A DNA stretch of 64,000 nt from VXNE01 sp965248075 (GTDB lineage Bacteria; Pseudomonadota; Gammaproteobacteria; Pseudomonadales; Azotimanducaceae), in assembly GCA_965248075.1 (NCBI GenBank), contig CBDFIL010000002.1, forward strand, positions 372,001 through 436,000, given 5' to 3'. The position numbers were made by a program, and so were the translations under genes. The notes below the pieces were generated by a model that saw only the letters and a list, made by a program, of their open reading frames with translations, had not been told where the DNA came from and did no database searches. This document shows positions 51,542 to 59,232 of this stretch, piece by piece (the stretch's first letter is position 1; every line of letters starts with the position of its first letter).

Positions 51542-52429
51542 CTACGGTTGCCGGTACGGCGCCATGTCCATCCCCGGGTAACGCGCGGCCACGCCCGACA
51601 GCGTCTCCTCCGTCCAGTACCGATGCCCCGGCGGCGGAAAGCCGAGGGTGGTCCGTTCTTCGGGGTTGGCCTGCTCGATCCAGGCTCGAAACTCGGGACG
51701 GATGGCCTCGGTGGACCAGCCGGTGATGCCGAGCCACTTCCAGGCGGCCGGCGCGTAGGTGATGAACTGGCCGATACGCCCGACGTCCGCCCGGAACGGC
51801 GTGGCGCGGTGGAACGTGCGCATGCTGTACGCAAGCACAGATCCGGCCCGCACCGTCACGCGCACTTCGTTGTCGTAGATTCCGGGGCGTTCTTCGCGCG
51901 TGTAGTGGGCCGGCCAGCGGATGCGCTCCGGGTAGTGCTCCCAGGAACAGACCGCCGTCGGCGCGTGGTCCGCATCGACATCGGTGTAGTAGACCAGGTA
52001 GGCGGTCTGCCAGTACTCGGGAACGAGGGGCGGGTAGGCGAGGGTGTGGTTGACGAAGTCGCAGTGCATGATCTGGTCTTCGTCCGCCGGATGCGCCTGG
52101 CACTTGACGTGCAGGTGCGACTGCTCGCAGAAGAGGTCGTCGTGGCCCACCATCCCCGCCGCGAAACGGCGCAGTTCGGGATGTAGCGTGATCGCATTGA
52201 GCATCGTCCCGCGGTACGGAAAATTCCGGTATCCCCGGCGCCCCGGGAACGGCCTGTCCCACTGCTCTGGTTTCCCGCGGGTGGGGTCGTCGCAGAACTC
52301 CACCCAGCCGGGGAGCAGTTCGGCGAGTTCACGGCGCGCGCCCTCGAGTTCCGCCGGCGTCAGGAAGTTCTCGACGATGACGTAGCCGTGGCGCCGGTAG
52401 TGCTCGACGTGGTGCGGTTCGAAGGTCAT
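51542..52429 (-). CDS. Phytanoyl-CoA dioxygenase (PhyH) family protein
   Basis: This 295-residue protein begins MTFEPHHVEHYRRHGYVIVE, the usual start of PhyH-type Fe(II)/2-oxoglutarate oxygenases. Likely iron ligands are the histidine and aspartate of QIMHCDFVNHTL and the histidine of SMRTFHRATPFRADVGR, where the nearby arginine would hold 2-oxoglutarate. SVLAYSMRTFHR is the typical distal strand. The ATG at 52429 was chosen over an upstream one because it gives the family start. The gene is convergent with the LytTR array and divergent from the cytochrome module. The substrate is unknown. Confidence 0.88.
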   Translation of the reverse strand: MTFEPHHVEHYRRHGYVIVENFLTPAELEGARRELAELLPGWVEFCDDPTRGKPEQWDRPFPGRRGYRNFPYRGTMLNAITLHPELRRFAAGMVGHDDLFCEQSHLHVKCQAHPADEDQIMHCDFVNHTLAYPPLVPEYWQTAYLVYYTDVDADHAPTAVCSWEHYPERIRWPAHYTREERPGIYDNEVRVTVRAGSVLAYSMRTFHRATPFRADVGRIGQFITYAPAAWKWLGITGWSTEAIRPEFRAWIEQANPEERTTLGFPPPGHRYWTEETLSGVAARYPGMDMAPYRQP

Positions 52430-52510
52430 GCGTGGTGCGAGACCGGGTCGGGGGCCTTTGAGAACTCGGCGGGTTTGCCCGCATAATGCCGCGGATCCCA
52501 CGAGCCTCCG

Positions 52511-53017
52511 GTGACGAAATCCTTGAAACGCATTGCCGTGATTCTATCGCGAGCGTCCGCCCTGGCGGGCTGTGCGCTTGCCCTGTCCGGTTGCGGCCCG
52601 CAACCGCCGCCGCCGACGCCCTTCGAGCCCGTACATGACGTCCAGGAGACCATGCGCCTGGTGGTCGAGCCGGCGGCGGACCTGATCTGGGACTCGGCGG
52701 GCCAGATCATCACGCTCGAAGGCGTCGAGGACCTTGCGCCGACCACGGAGGAGGGCTGGCTGCAGGTGGCCCACGCCGCGGCGGTCGTCGCCGAGTCCGG
52801 CAACCTCCTGATGACGCCGGGCCGAGCGCGCGATGCCGCGGAGTGGACGGAGATCTCCCGGGGCATGGTCCGCGCCGGAGTCCAGGCGCGCGAAGCGGCC
52901 AAGGCGCAGGACGCGGATGCCCTGTTCGCGGCCGGCGGACATCTGTACAACGTCTGCGTGTCCTGCCACCAGCAGTACTGGGTCGATCGCCCGGTGCGCC
53001 CGGGCGAAGCGTTGTAG
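52511..53017 (+). CDS. c-type heme lipoprotein, cytochrome c'-like
   Basis: This 168-residue protein starts with GTG and has a signal with lipobox (LALSGC, Cys near residue 28). The rest is a predicted helical bundle ending with VCVSCHQQYW, a single CxxCH heme site close to the C terminus as in class II cytochromes c'. DVQETMRLVVEPAADLIW is the typical first helix of such proteins. It probably sits in the membrane facing the periplasm. It heads a run of membrane genes and may supply electron transfer or gas binding to them. Confidence 0.82.
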   Translation: MTKSLKRIAVILSRASALAGCALALSGCGPQPPPPTPFEPVHDVQETMRLVVEPAADLIWDSAGQIITLEGVEDLAPTTEEGWLQVAHAAAVVAESGNLLMTPGRARDAAEWTEISRGMVRAGVQAREAAKAQDADALFAAGGHLYNVCVSCHQQYWVDRPVRPGEAL

Positions 53018-53130
53018 GGGCGACCCTTGTGGTCGCCCTCTCGACCATTGTGATCGCCCTCTCGACCCTTGTGGTCGCCCGTATCGGGACATCGCGGCCG
53101 CTTCGGCACGGGACGGGACAAGCCCGTCCC
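53018..53130. repeat. Type 2 and type 1 palindromes with a 21-base tandem triplication
   Basis: A type 2 palindrome lies at 53018-53038 and a type 1 at 53110-53130, in the reverse order and orientation to those at 40565. Between them, a 21-base unit (GACCCTTGTGGTCGCCCTCT plus C) is repeated three times at 53022-53042, 53043-53063 and 53064-53084 with a few changes. The block begins immediately after the cytochrome stop region. Confidence 0.8.
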
Positions 53131-53166
53131 CTACGGTGCCCGGCTCCGGGGCGGGCGGTCCCCGGC

Positions 53167-53826
53167 GTGCTGGTCCTGCTCGCGGCGTCCGCCGCGTGGG
53201 GACACGCAGTGTCGGATGCCGACGCGCTGTTCGTGCAGGGCATCGACGGTCCGGCGGTGGCGCCGTTTCTCTACCTCGGCGCGAAGCACATGGTCACCGG
53301 CTACGACCACCTGCTGTTCCTGCTCGGCGTCGTCTTCTTTCTCTACCGGCTGCGCGACGTCGCGCTCTACGTGACGCTCTTCACGGCCGGGCACAGCATC
53401 ACGCTGCTGGCCGGCGTCCTGGGCGGCTGGCAGGTCAATGCGTACCTGGTCGACGCCATCATCGGCCTGTCGATCGTCTACAAGGCCTTCGAGAACATGG
53501 ACGGCTTCCGGCGTGTCTTCGGGGTGGCGCCGGACACCCGCGCCGCGGTGCTGGTGTTCGGCCTCTTTCACGGCCTCGGGCTCGCGACCAAGCTGCAGGA
53601 ACTCGTCGACTCGGACAACGGCCTGCTGGTGAACATCGTCAGCTTCAACGTCGGCGTCGAACTCGGGCAGTTCACGGCCCTCGCGGCGGTGCTGGCACTG
53701 CTCGTGTTCTGGCGTGGCCGGGCGAGTTTCGCGCGGCACGCCTTCGCCACCAACGCCGTCCTGATGGCGGGCGGATTCCTGCTCGCCGGATATCAGCTCG
53801 GTGGTCTGGCCCTGGCGCCCCCGTGA
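53167..53826 (+). CDS. HupE/UreJ-family membrane protein
   Basis: This 219-residue protein has a short signal-like start and about six membrane segments. FLYLGAKHMVTGYDHLLFLL, LFTAGHSITLLAGVLGG and LVFGLFHGLGLATKL carry the conserved histidines of the HupE/UreJ type 2 family, whose other members are linked to nickel or cobalt handling. The start is uncertain; I chose the GTG at 53167 because it directly precedes the hydrophobic stretch. Its stop overlaps the GTG of the next gene. Confidence 0.8.
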   Translation: MLVLLAASAAWGHAVSDADALFVQGIDGPAVAPFLYLGAKHMVTGYDHLLFLLGVVFFLYRLRDVALYVTLFTAGHSITLLAGVLGGWQVNAYLVDAIIGLSIVYKAFENMDGFRRVFGVAPDTRAAVLVFGLFHGLGLATKLQELVDSDNGLLVNIVSFNVGVELGQFTALAAVLALLVFWRGRASFARHAFATNAVLMAGGFLLAGYQLGGLALAPP

Positions 53827-54422
53827 GCGTTGCGCCGACAGCCGCGGAAGGGCCGGGGGCGCGCCGCATCGTTGCCACGTCCGTCGGCGCGGCCGCGGCC
53901 GCGGCGCTGGTGCTCTTTACCGTCGTGCTGCCGGCCGAATTCGGCTACGACCCGCTGCGGACCGGGGCGGCGCTCGGTGTCACGGGACTGTCGCGTGACG
54001 TCACGAGTACACTCGCGCGCCAGGACGCCGGCTTCACGACGGACGAGATGCGCTTCACCCTGTCGCCCTTCGAGTCCGTCGAGTACAAGTACCGGCTGGA
54101 AGAGGGCGACAGCATGCTGTACGCGTGGAGCGCGACGGGCGAGATGCTCTACGAAATGCACAGCGAGGCGGACGGCGCGGAGCCCGGCACGGCGGAGTCC
54201 TTCGACCGGGCGCGGGCCGAACGGGGCGCCGGAACCTACGTGGCGCCCTTTCCCGGGATTCACGGCTGGTTCTGGGAAAATCGGGGTGACACGGAGGCGA
54301 CGCTGACGCTGCGCACCGCCGGCTTCTACACCGGAGCGTTCGTATTCCGCGACGGCGGCAAGTTCGAGCGGCGCCTCGACGGCGGGGCTTCGCAGGATCC
54401 GCAGGCAGGGACGCGCCCATGA
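53823..54422 (+). CDS. Membrane-anchored periplasmic protein, function unknown
   Basis: This 199-residue protein has one N-terminal membrane helix (AAAAAALVLFTVVLPAEFGYD, about residues 22-42) and a soluble domain with TLSPFESVEYKYRLEEGDSM, LYAWSATGEMLYEMHSEADG and PGIHGWFWENRGDTEATLTL. The tryptophan-rich soluble part suggests a beta-sandwich in the periplasm. I do not recognise a named domain. The GTGA overlap with the upstream HupE/UreJ gene and the 16-base gap to the next gene place it in the same operon. Confidence 0.72.
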   Translation: MSVAPTAAEGPGARRIVATSVGAAAAAALVLFTVVLPAEFGYDPLRTGAALGVTGLSRDVTSTLARQDAGFTTDEMRFTLSPFESVEYKYRLEEGDSMLYAWSATGEMLYEMHSEADGAEPGTAESFDRARAERGAGTYVAPFPGIHGWFWENRGDTEATLTLRTAGFYTGAFVFRDGGKFERRLDGGASQDPQAGTRP

Positions 54423-54438
54423 CACGGGAGAATCGATA

Positions 54439-54999
54439 GTGTCGTTGCTGGCGTTGTGCGAGTGGCTCGCCGAGACCGCGGGGAGCATCGCCCTGCACGA
54501 GTCGCTCTATGCGTACCCGCTCATCGAGTCGACCCACGTGCTGGCGCTGCTGCTGTTCGCCGGCACCATCGCCATGGTGGACCTGCGCCTGCTCGGCTTC
54601 GCGTTCCGCGAGGTGCCGGTCTCCGAGATGAACGCCCGGCTGCTGCCGTGGACGGTGGTCGGCGCCGCCATCATGATCGGCACGGGGATCCTGCTCTTCT
54701 ACGCCATCCCGGTGCGGACCTACCAGAGCGTGTGGTTCCGCATCAAGGTGGTGTTTCTCGTCGCCGCGGCGATCAATGTCTGGGTGTTCCACAAGCGCGT
54801 GCAGCGCGACCGCGAGCGCTGGGATTCCGATCCGAAGCCGCCGTTCGGCGCGCGTGTCACCGCCTGCGTTTCGCTGACGCTCTGGTCCGGCATCATCGTG
54901 TTCGGCCGGATGATCGCCTACAACTGGTTCGACTGTTACCGGCCCCAATCGGACTTCGTCTACTGGATTGCCGGTTGCGTCGTGGAGGCGCAGACATGA
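54439..54999 (+). CDS. DUF6644-like membrane protein 1
   Basis: This 186-residue protein has four predicted membrane helices. It begins MSLLALCEWLAETAGSIALH and contains LIESTHVLALLLFAGTIAMV, DLRLLGFAFREVPVSE and SLTLWSGIIVFGRMIAYNWF. The histidines in STHVLAL and the DLRLLG turn recur in the next protein, so the two are related and probably form a heteromer. Its stop overlaps the ATG of the next gene. Related pairs lie near HupE/UreJ genes in other bacteria, to my knowledge without a known function. Confidence 0.7.
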   Translation: MSLLALCEWLAETAGSIALHESLYAYPLIESTHVLALLLFAGTIAMVDLRLLGFAFREVPVSEMNARLLPWTVVGAAIMIGTGILLFYAIPVRTYQSVWFRIKVVFLVAAAINVWVFHKRVQRDRERWDSDPKPPFGARVTACVSLTLWSGIIVFGRMIAYNWFDCYRPQSDFVYWIAGCVVEAQT

Positions 55000-55466
55000 A
55001 CTGGCTCGAGGTGTTCGACGCACTGGAGCGCAGCGCGATCGGGACGGCCATCCGCGAGTCCCTGTGGCTGTTCCCGGCGATCGAGGCGGTGCACCTGCTC
55101 GGTCTCGCGCTACTCGGCGGCTCGGTGCTCATGGTCGACCTGCGGCTGCTCGGTGTGGGCCTGCGCAGCCGCGCGCCGCGGCTGGTGCTCGCGGACGCGC
55201 GGCCGTGGCTGTTCCTGGCGCTCGGCACGATGTTCGCGACGGGCATCCCGCTGTTCCTCTCCGAAGCCATCAAGTGTTTCTACAACTTCTCCTTCTGGGT
55301 GAAGATGATCTCCCTCGCGACGGCTCTCGTGTTCACGTTCGCGGTGAAACACCCGTTGATCCGGCGCGATCCCGGACGGCCCCTGGCCGCGCTTCTCGGG
55401 CTCGCATCCATCGGTGTGTGGTTCACCGTCGCTGCCGCGGGGCGCTGGATCGGGTTCTCCGGCTGA
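54996..55466 (+). CDS. DUF6644-like membrane protein 2
   Basis: This 156-residue protein parallels the previous one: NWLEVFDALERSAIGTAIRE, AIEAVHLLGLALLGGSVLMV, DLRLLGVGLRSRAPRLVLAD and IPLFLSEAIKCFYNFSFWVK. It has four membrane helices and the same EAVHLLGLAL and DLRLLG elements, which mark it as a paralog. It overlaps gene 1 by four bases (ATGA), a sign of coupled translation, and ends the module. A role in a small membrane redox or metal complex is inferred only from the neighbourhood. Confidence 0.7.
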   Translation: MNWLEVFDALERSAIGTAIRESLWLFPAIEAVHLLGLALLGGSVLMVDLRLLGVGLRSRAPRLVLADARPWLFLALGTMFATGIPLFLSEAIKCFYNFSFWVKMISLATALVFTFAVKHPLIRRDPGRPLAALLGLASIGVWFTVAAAGRWIGFSG

Positions 55467-55849
55467 CCGTCGAGGGGCGGCCCGGCGCCGGCGCCGCGGG
55501 CTCCGCAGCGCCGACCGTGCCTGGAACAACCGGCCTCGGTCGCTTACGCTCCCGGTTCCGTTTGTTTATCCGTTTGTTCATGAAAGTTTCCCCCCCGGCG
55601 CGCCGGGGCGCTGACGCGCAGGGAACAGGTCGCGTGCATCGGGCGGTTGCGTCGTGTACAAGAGCGGTCGCGTCGGGCGGAGGCCGTTCTCCCCAGTGGT
55701 GCGTTGGTGCCCGCATGAAAGTCTGGCCCGGACCGTGATCGGTGTTCTGACGTTGGTGGCGCGGTTGCCCGCGACCCCGCATGCGAGCATGAACGTACCG
55801 CCGCGGTCGTACCCGACGCGACCTTAGGACAAGCGTGGAGGAATCGTCG
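55467..55849. other. Upstream flank of the IS110 copy, probably including its left end
   Basis: No gene is visible in these 383 bases. In the IS110 group the non-coding segment before the transposase carries the bridge RNA that guides insertion, so the part close to 55850 may contain it. I cannot place the left border because the other copy in the window lacks this part. AT-rich GTTTGTTTATCCGTTTGTTC occurs near 55560. Confidence 0.35.
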
Positions 55850-57180
55850 ATGGCTGGCAAGAAGCAGGCGGCGGCAAGACTGGAGGTGGTGCATCGGGAC
55901 TGCGCGGGAATCGACATTGGCAAGCGCAAGCACTACGTGGCGGTGGATACGTCGCGGTTCGAGGAACCCGTTCGCGACTTCGGGACGTTCACGGAGGACC
56001 TGGAGGCGATGGCGGAGTGGCTGACCTCGTGCGGGGTGCGCGAGGTGGCGATGGAGTCGACGGGCGTGTACTGGATCCCGGTGTTCGAGGTGCTCGACCG
56101 GGCGGGCTTCGAGGTGCATCTGGGCATCTGGTGAACGCGCGAGCGACGAAGCAGGTGAGCGGGCGCAAGAGCGACGTCATGGACTGCCAGTGGATCCGGC
56201 AGTTGATGAGCCACGGGCTGCTGCGCGGCGCGCATCGGGTGCCGGACGAGATCTGCGCGCTGCGCGCGTATCTGCGTCAGCGGCACGAGTTGGTCGGACA
56301 GCGCTCGCGGGCGGTGCAGCACATCCACAAGGCGCTGACGCAGATGAACGTGCAGTTGGACAACGTGTTGAGCGACATCATGGGCAAGACGGGCCAGCTG
56401 ATCGTGCGCGCCATCGTTGCGGGCGAGCGCGACGGCGCCGTGCTGGCCGGCTTGCGCGACGGCCGCTGCAAGGCGGCCGCGGCGACCATCGCGCGCAGCC
56501 TGCGCGGCACTTGGCGCGACGAGCACCTGTTCGCGCTGGAGCAGGCGCTGGAGCGCCACGACGCCCTGCAGGGGCAGATCGCGGCGTGCGCGGCGCGCAT
56601 CAACGGCGAACTGGACAGGCTGGCGCGGGACGACGCCGGCGACCCGCCGGAAGACAAGCGCTCGCGCAAGGGCCGCGACCGCGCGCTACGTCGGCGGCTG
56701 CAGCGCATGCTGGGCGTGGACCTGCTGGCCATCCCGACCATCGGCGTCGAGACGGCGTTGAGCGTCGCCGCGGAGGTCGGGGCAGACCTGTCCCGCTTCC
56801 CTTCCGTGAAGCACTTCTGCTTTTGGCTGGCGCTCGCGCCGGGCACTTGCATCAGTGGCGACAAGCGCCTGAAGGGCAAACAGCGGCGACGCTCGAACCG
56901 CCTCGGCCAGGCGCTACGCATGGCGGCCACCACGGCCCGCAGCGACAGGAGCGCGATCGGCGCCATGCACCGCCGGCGCCTGGCGCGTATGGACACCGCC
57001 AAGGCCGTGAAGGCCACCGCGCACCAGTTGGCACGCCTGATCTACGCGATGCTCACGCGCGGCGAGGAGTACGTCGCACGCGACCTGGCCACATGGGAAG
57101 AAGAACGCCGCGACCGCACGATCAAGCACCTTCAGCGCCAGGCCAGACGCTTCGACCTGGCCCTCGTGCCCGCCACGTGA
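55850..57180 (+). pseudogene. IS110-family transposase, frameshifted by an 8-base tandem duplication
   Basis: The N-terminal part (MAGKKQAAARLEVVHRDCAG, IDIGKRKHYVAVDTSRFEEP, VAMESTGVYWIPVFEVL) has the first DEDD residues. After FEVHL, GCATCTGG is duplicated in tandem at 56116-56123 and 56124-56131, which shifts the frame and ends the first part at 56134. Removing one copy joins it exactly to VNARATKQVSGRKSDVMDCQ and the intact remainder, with GADLSRFPSVKHFCFWLALA and CISGDKRLKGKQRR, to the stop at 57180. The restored protein would be about 440 residues. A ribosome site GGAGG precedes the ATG. The element cannot move by itself now. Confidence 0.92.
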
Positions 57181-57222
57181 CGTCCAAAAAATTCAATCAC
57201 TTGGAAATTTGTTCCATGCGAG
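57181..57222 (+). mobile_element. Right end of the IS110 element
   Basis: After the transposase stop, CGTCCAAAAAATTCAATCAC and then TTGGAAATTTGTTCCATGCG (continuing AGG) match the sequence after the stop of the truncated copy near 25322-25364. The similarity ends at CATGCGAGG. The thiolase ribosome site begins within these last bases, so the element end supplies part of that gene's leader. Confidence 0.65.
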
Positions 57223-57230
57223 GAGGACGC

Positions 57231-58426
57231 GTGGCAGCACAGGCACGTGAAGCGGCCATCGTCGGCATCCACGAGTACCCGTCCCGGGATGTCGAGGGCC
57301 AGGTCGCGCCCATGCACATCAAGGCGCGCGCAGCGGCCGCGGCGCTGGCCGACGCGGGCCTCGGCTGGCGCGACGTCGACGCCATCTACGACGCGGCCGA
57401 GGGCGGCGCAAGCGGCCTCTCGATCGCGGAGTACTTCGGCATCCGACCGAACGTCATCGACACCACGGCGGTCGGCGGCAGCTCCTACGAATTTCATGCC
57501 GCTCATGCGTACCGCGCGATCCGCGCGGGCAAGGCGCGCGTCGCGCTGCTGACCTACGGCTCCACCGCCCACAGCAACGTCCAGCGCATCGGCGCGGGCG
57601 GGCGCGGTGGCGGCATCTATCCGGCCGACAACCTCGAGTCCTTCGCCGGCATGACGCTGATCGCGAACTACGCCATGTCGGCACGCCGGCACATGTTCGA
57701 GTACGGCACGACGAGCGAGCAGCTCGCGGAGATCTCGACCGCCACGCGCTACCACGCGAGCGCAACCCGGAAGCCGTGCAGGCGATGCACGACCTCGAGT
57801 TCCTGGATATCCGCGAGACCACCATCGACGACGTGGTGAACTCGCGCATGATCGCCGACCCCCTGCACCTGCTGGAGTGCTGCATGATCTCCGACGGCGG
57901 CGGCGCGGTGGTCATCGCCGCGGCGGACATCGCCCGGGACTGTGCGCAGCCGCCCGTCTGGATCCTCGGCACCGGCGAGGCGACGCGCTATCCGGAGATC
58001 GGCGGCGACATCACCACGAGCGCTGCCGTGCAGTCGGGACCGAGCGCGTTCGGCGAAGCCGGCGTGAACCCCGCGGAGATCGACATTGCGATGATCTACG
58101 ACTCCTTCAGCATCACCGTGCTGACGATCCTCGAAGATCTCGGCTTCTGTGCGAAGGGGGAGGGCGGCGCCTGGGTCGAGGGCGGCCGGCTGCGGTTCGA
58201 CCGGCCGCAAGACGGCCCGGCGCTCAACACCGACGGCGGCGGACTGTCGTCGAACCATCCCGGCATGCGCGGTCTCTTCCTCCTGATCGAGGCCGCGCGC
58301 CAGCTACGCGGCGAGTCCTGCTCCCAGGTGCCCGGCGCCCGTCTCGCCGTCGCGCACGGCAACGGCGGCATGCTCGGTAGCCGGCACACCGGCGGCACCG
58401 TCATCCTCGCGGGAGAAAGCGCATGA
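57231..58426 (+). pseudogene. Thiolase-like acyltransferase with a one-base frameshift
   Basis: Starting at the GTG at 57231, which has a perfect AGGAGG five bases upstream, the protein reads VAAQAREAAIVGIHEYPSRD, LADAGLGWRDVDAIYDAAEG and TAVGGSSYEFHAAHAYRAIR, then breaks after ATRYHAS near 57761. In another frame it continues RNPEAVQAMHDLEFLDIRET, MISDGGGAVVIAAADIARDC, MIYDSFSITVLTILEDLGFC and HGNGGMLGSRHTGGTVIL. One missing base between AGC and CGC explains the break. Restored, it is a SCP-x type non-decarboxylating thiolase of about 398 residues that lacks the usual nucleophilic cysteine. Such proteins act with a DUF35 partner, which follows intact. Confidence 0.86.
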
Positions 58427-58830
58427 GCGAACCGACACGACCGCTGCCACGCGTCGACGAACCCGACACCGCGGACTTCTGGGCGGGCACGCTGCAGGCG
58501 GAACTGCGTTACCAGCAGTGCGACGACTGCGGCGCCGTGATCTGGCACCCCCGGCCGCACTGCACCGGATGCCTCGACGGTCACCTCTCCACGCACGTAG
58601 CGTCGGGCCGCGGCACCGTCTATTCCTACAGCGTCGTGCGCCAGAGCTACCACCCGTTCTTCCGCACCCGCGCGCCGTACGTGGTCGCCTGGATCGACCT
58701 CGAGGAGGGGCCGAGGCTGCTGTCGAATGTCGTCGGCATCGATGTGGACGCGGTGACCTGCGGGATGCCGGTGCAGGTCGAGTGGGAAGAGCACGAATCG
58801 TGCTCGATCCCGCTGTTCCGCGCGCTGTAG
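58423..58830 (+). CDS. Zn-ribbon/OB-fold protein (DUF35), thiolase partner
   Basis: This 135-residue protein has a rubredoxin-like zinc ribbon (LRYQQCDDCGAVIWHPRPHC, then TGC) and a C-terminal OB fold (GRGTVYSYSVVRQSYHPFF, PYVVAWIDLEEGPRLLSNVV). DUF35 proteins form complexes with thiolase-like enzymes and channel acyl-CoA substrates. The ATG overlaps the thiolase stop by four bases. Because the thiolase is frameshifted here, this protein may have lost its partner. Confidence 0.9.
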   Translation: MSEPTRPLPRVDEPDTADFWAGTLQAELRYQQCDDCGAVIWHPRPHCTGCLDGHLSTHVASGRGTVYSYSVVRQSYHPFFRTRAPYVVAWIDLEEGPRLLSNVVGIDVDAVTCGMPVQVEWEEHESCSIPLFRAL

Positions 58831-59091
58831 GGGACGGGCTTGTCCCGTCCCGTATTGAATTCATGCAGGGTGCCGAGACGGGCGACCACGAGGGTCGCCC
58901 CTTACATGGAACATCACGTAAGCCATTGATTTAACTGGGCTACGAAAAGCGCCTCTACGAGCCGCTGGCGCGCGTGGCCCCACCCATGTTCCTTGCATGT
59001 CTGCGCGGTGGACCCACCGTGGAAAGCTACAATGCGTGCCGAATCCCGGCGAAGCCGGCAGGCCCCGTAGGGGACGGGCTTGTCCCGTCCC
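58831..59091. repeat. Composite palindromes around the 130-base repeat, copy B
   Basis: Type 1 palindromes lie at 58831-58851 and 59071-59091 and a type 2 at 58880-58900. The 130-base repeat, copy B, fills 58905-59033, begins CATGGAACATCACGTAAGCC and ends GGAAAGCTACAAT. The order palindrome, CATGGAACA, repeat resembles the junction beside the IS110 remnant at 25301-25335. The remaining bases to 59232 contain no gene that I recognise. Confidence 0.85.
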
Positions 59092-59232
59092 GTCCATGTC
59101 CGTCCCGCCGCCAGGGGCTTGCACGACCCGGGAGCAGGTCGAGGCCGTCCTCGAGCACGAGATCCGCGCGATGCAGGCGCCAGTCGTGCCCCCCGCTCCT
59201 TGCCGCGCGGCGTGCACTACGGCTCGAACGAG

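Noticed and set aside
53018..53130. CRISPR-like array
   Set aside because: The units are directly adjacent 21-mers without unique spacers and belong to the palindromic repeat family; no cas genes are present in the window.
56116..56134. Programmed ribosomal frameshift in the IS110 transposase
   Set aside because: IS110 transposases are normally one frame, there is no slippery run, and an exact 8-base duplication explains the shift completely.
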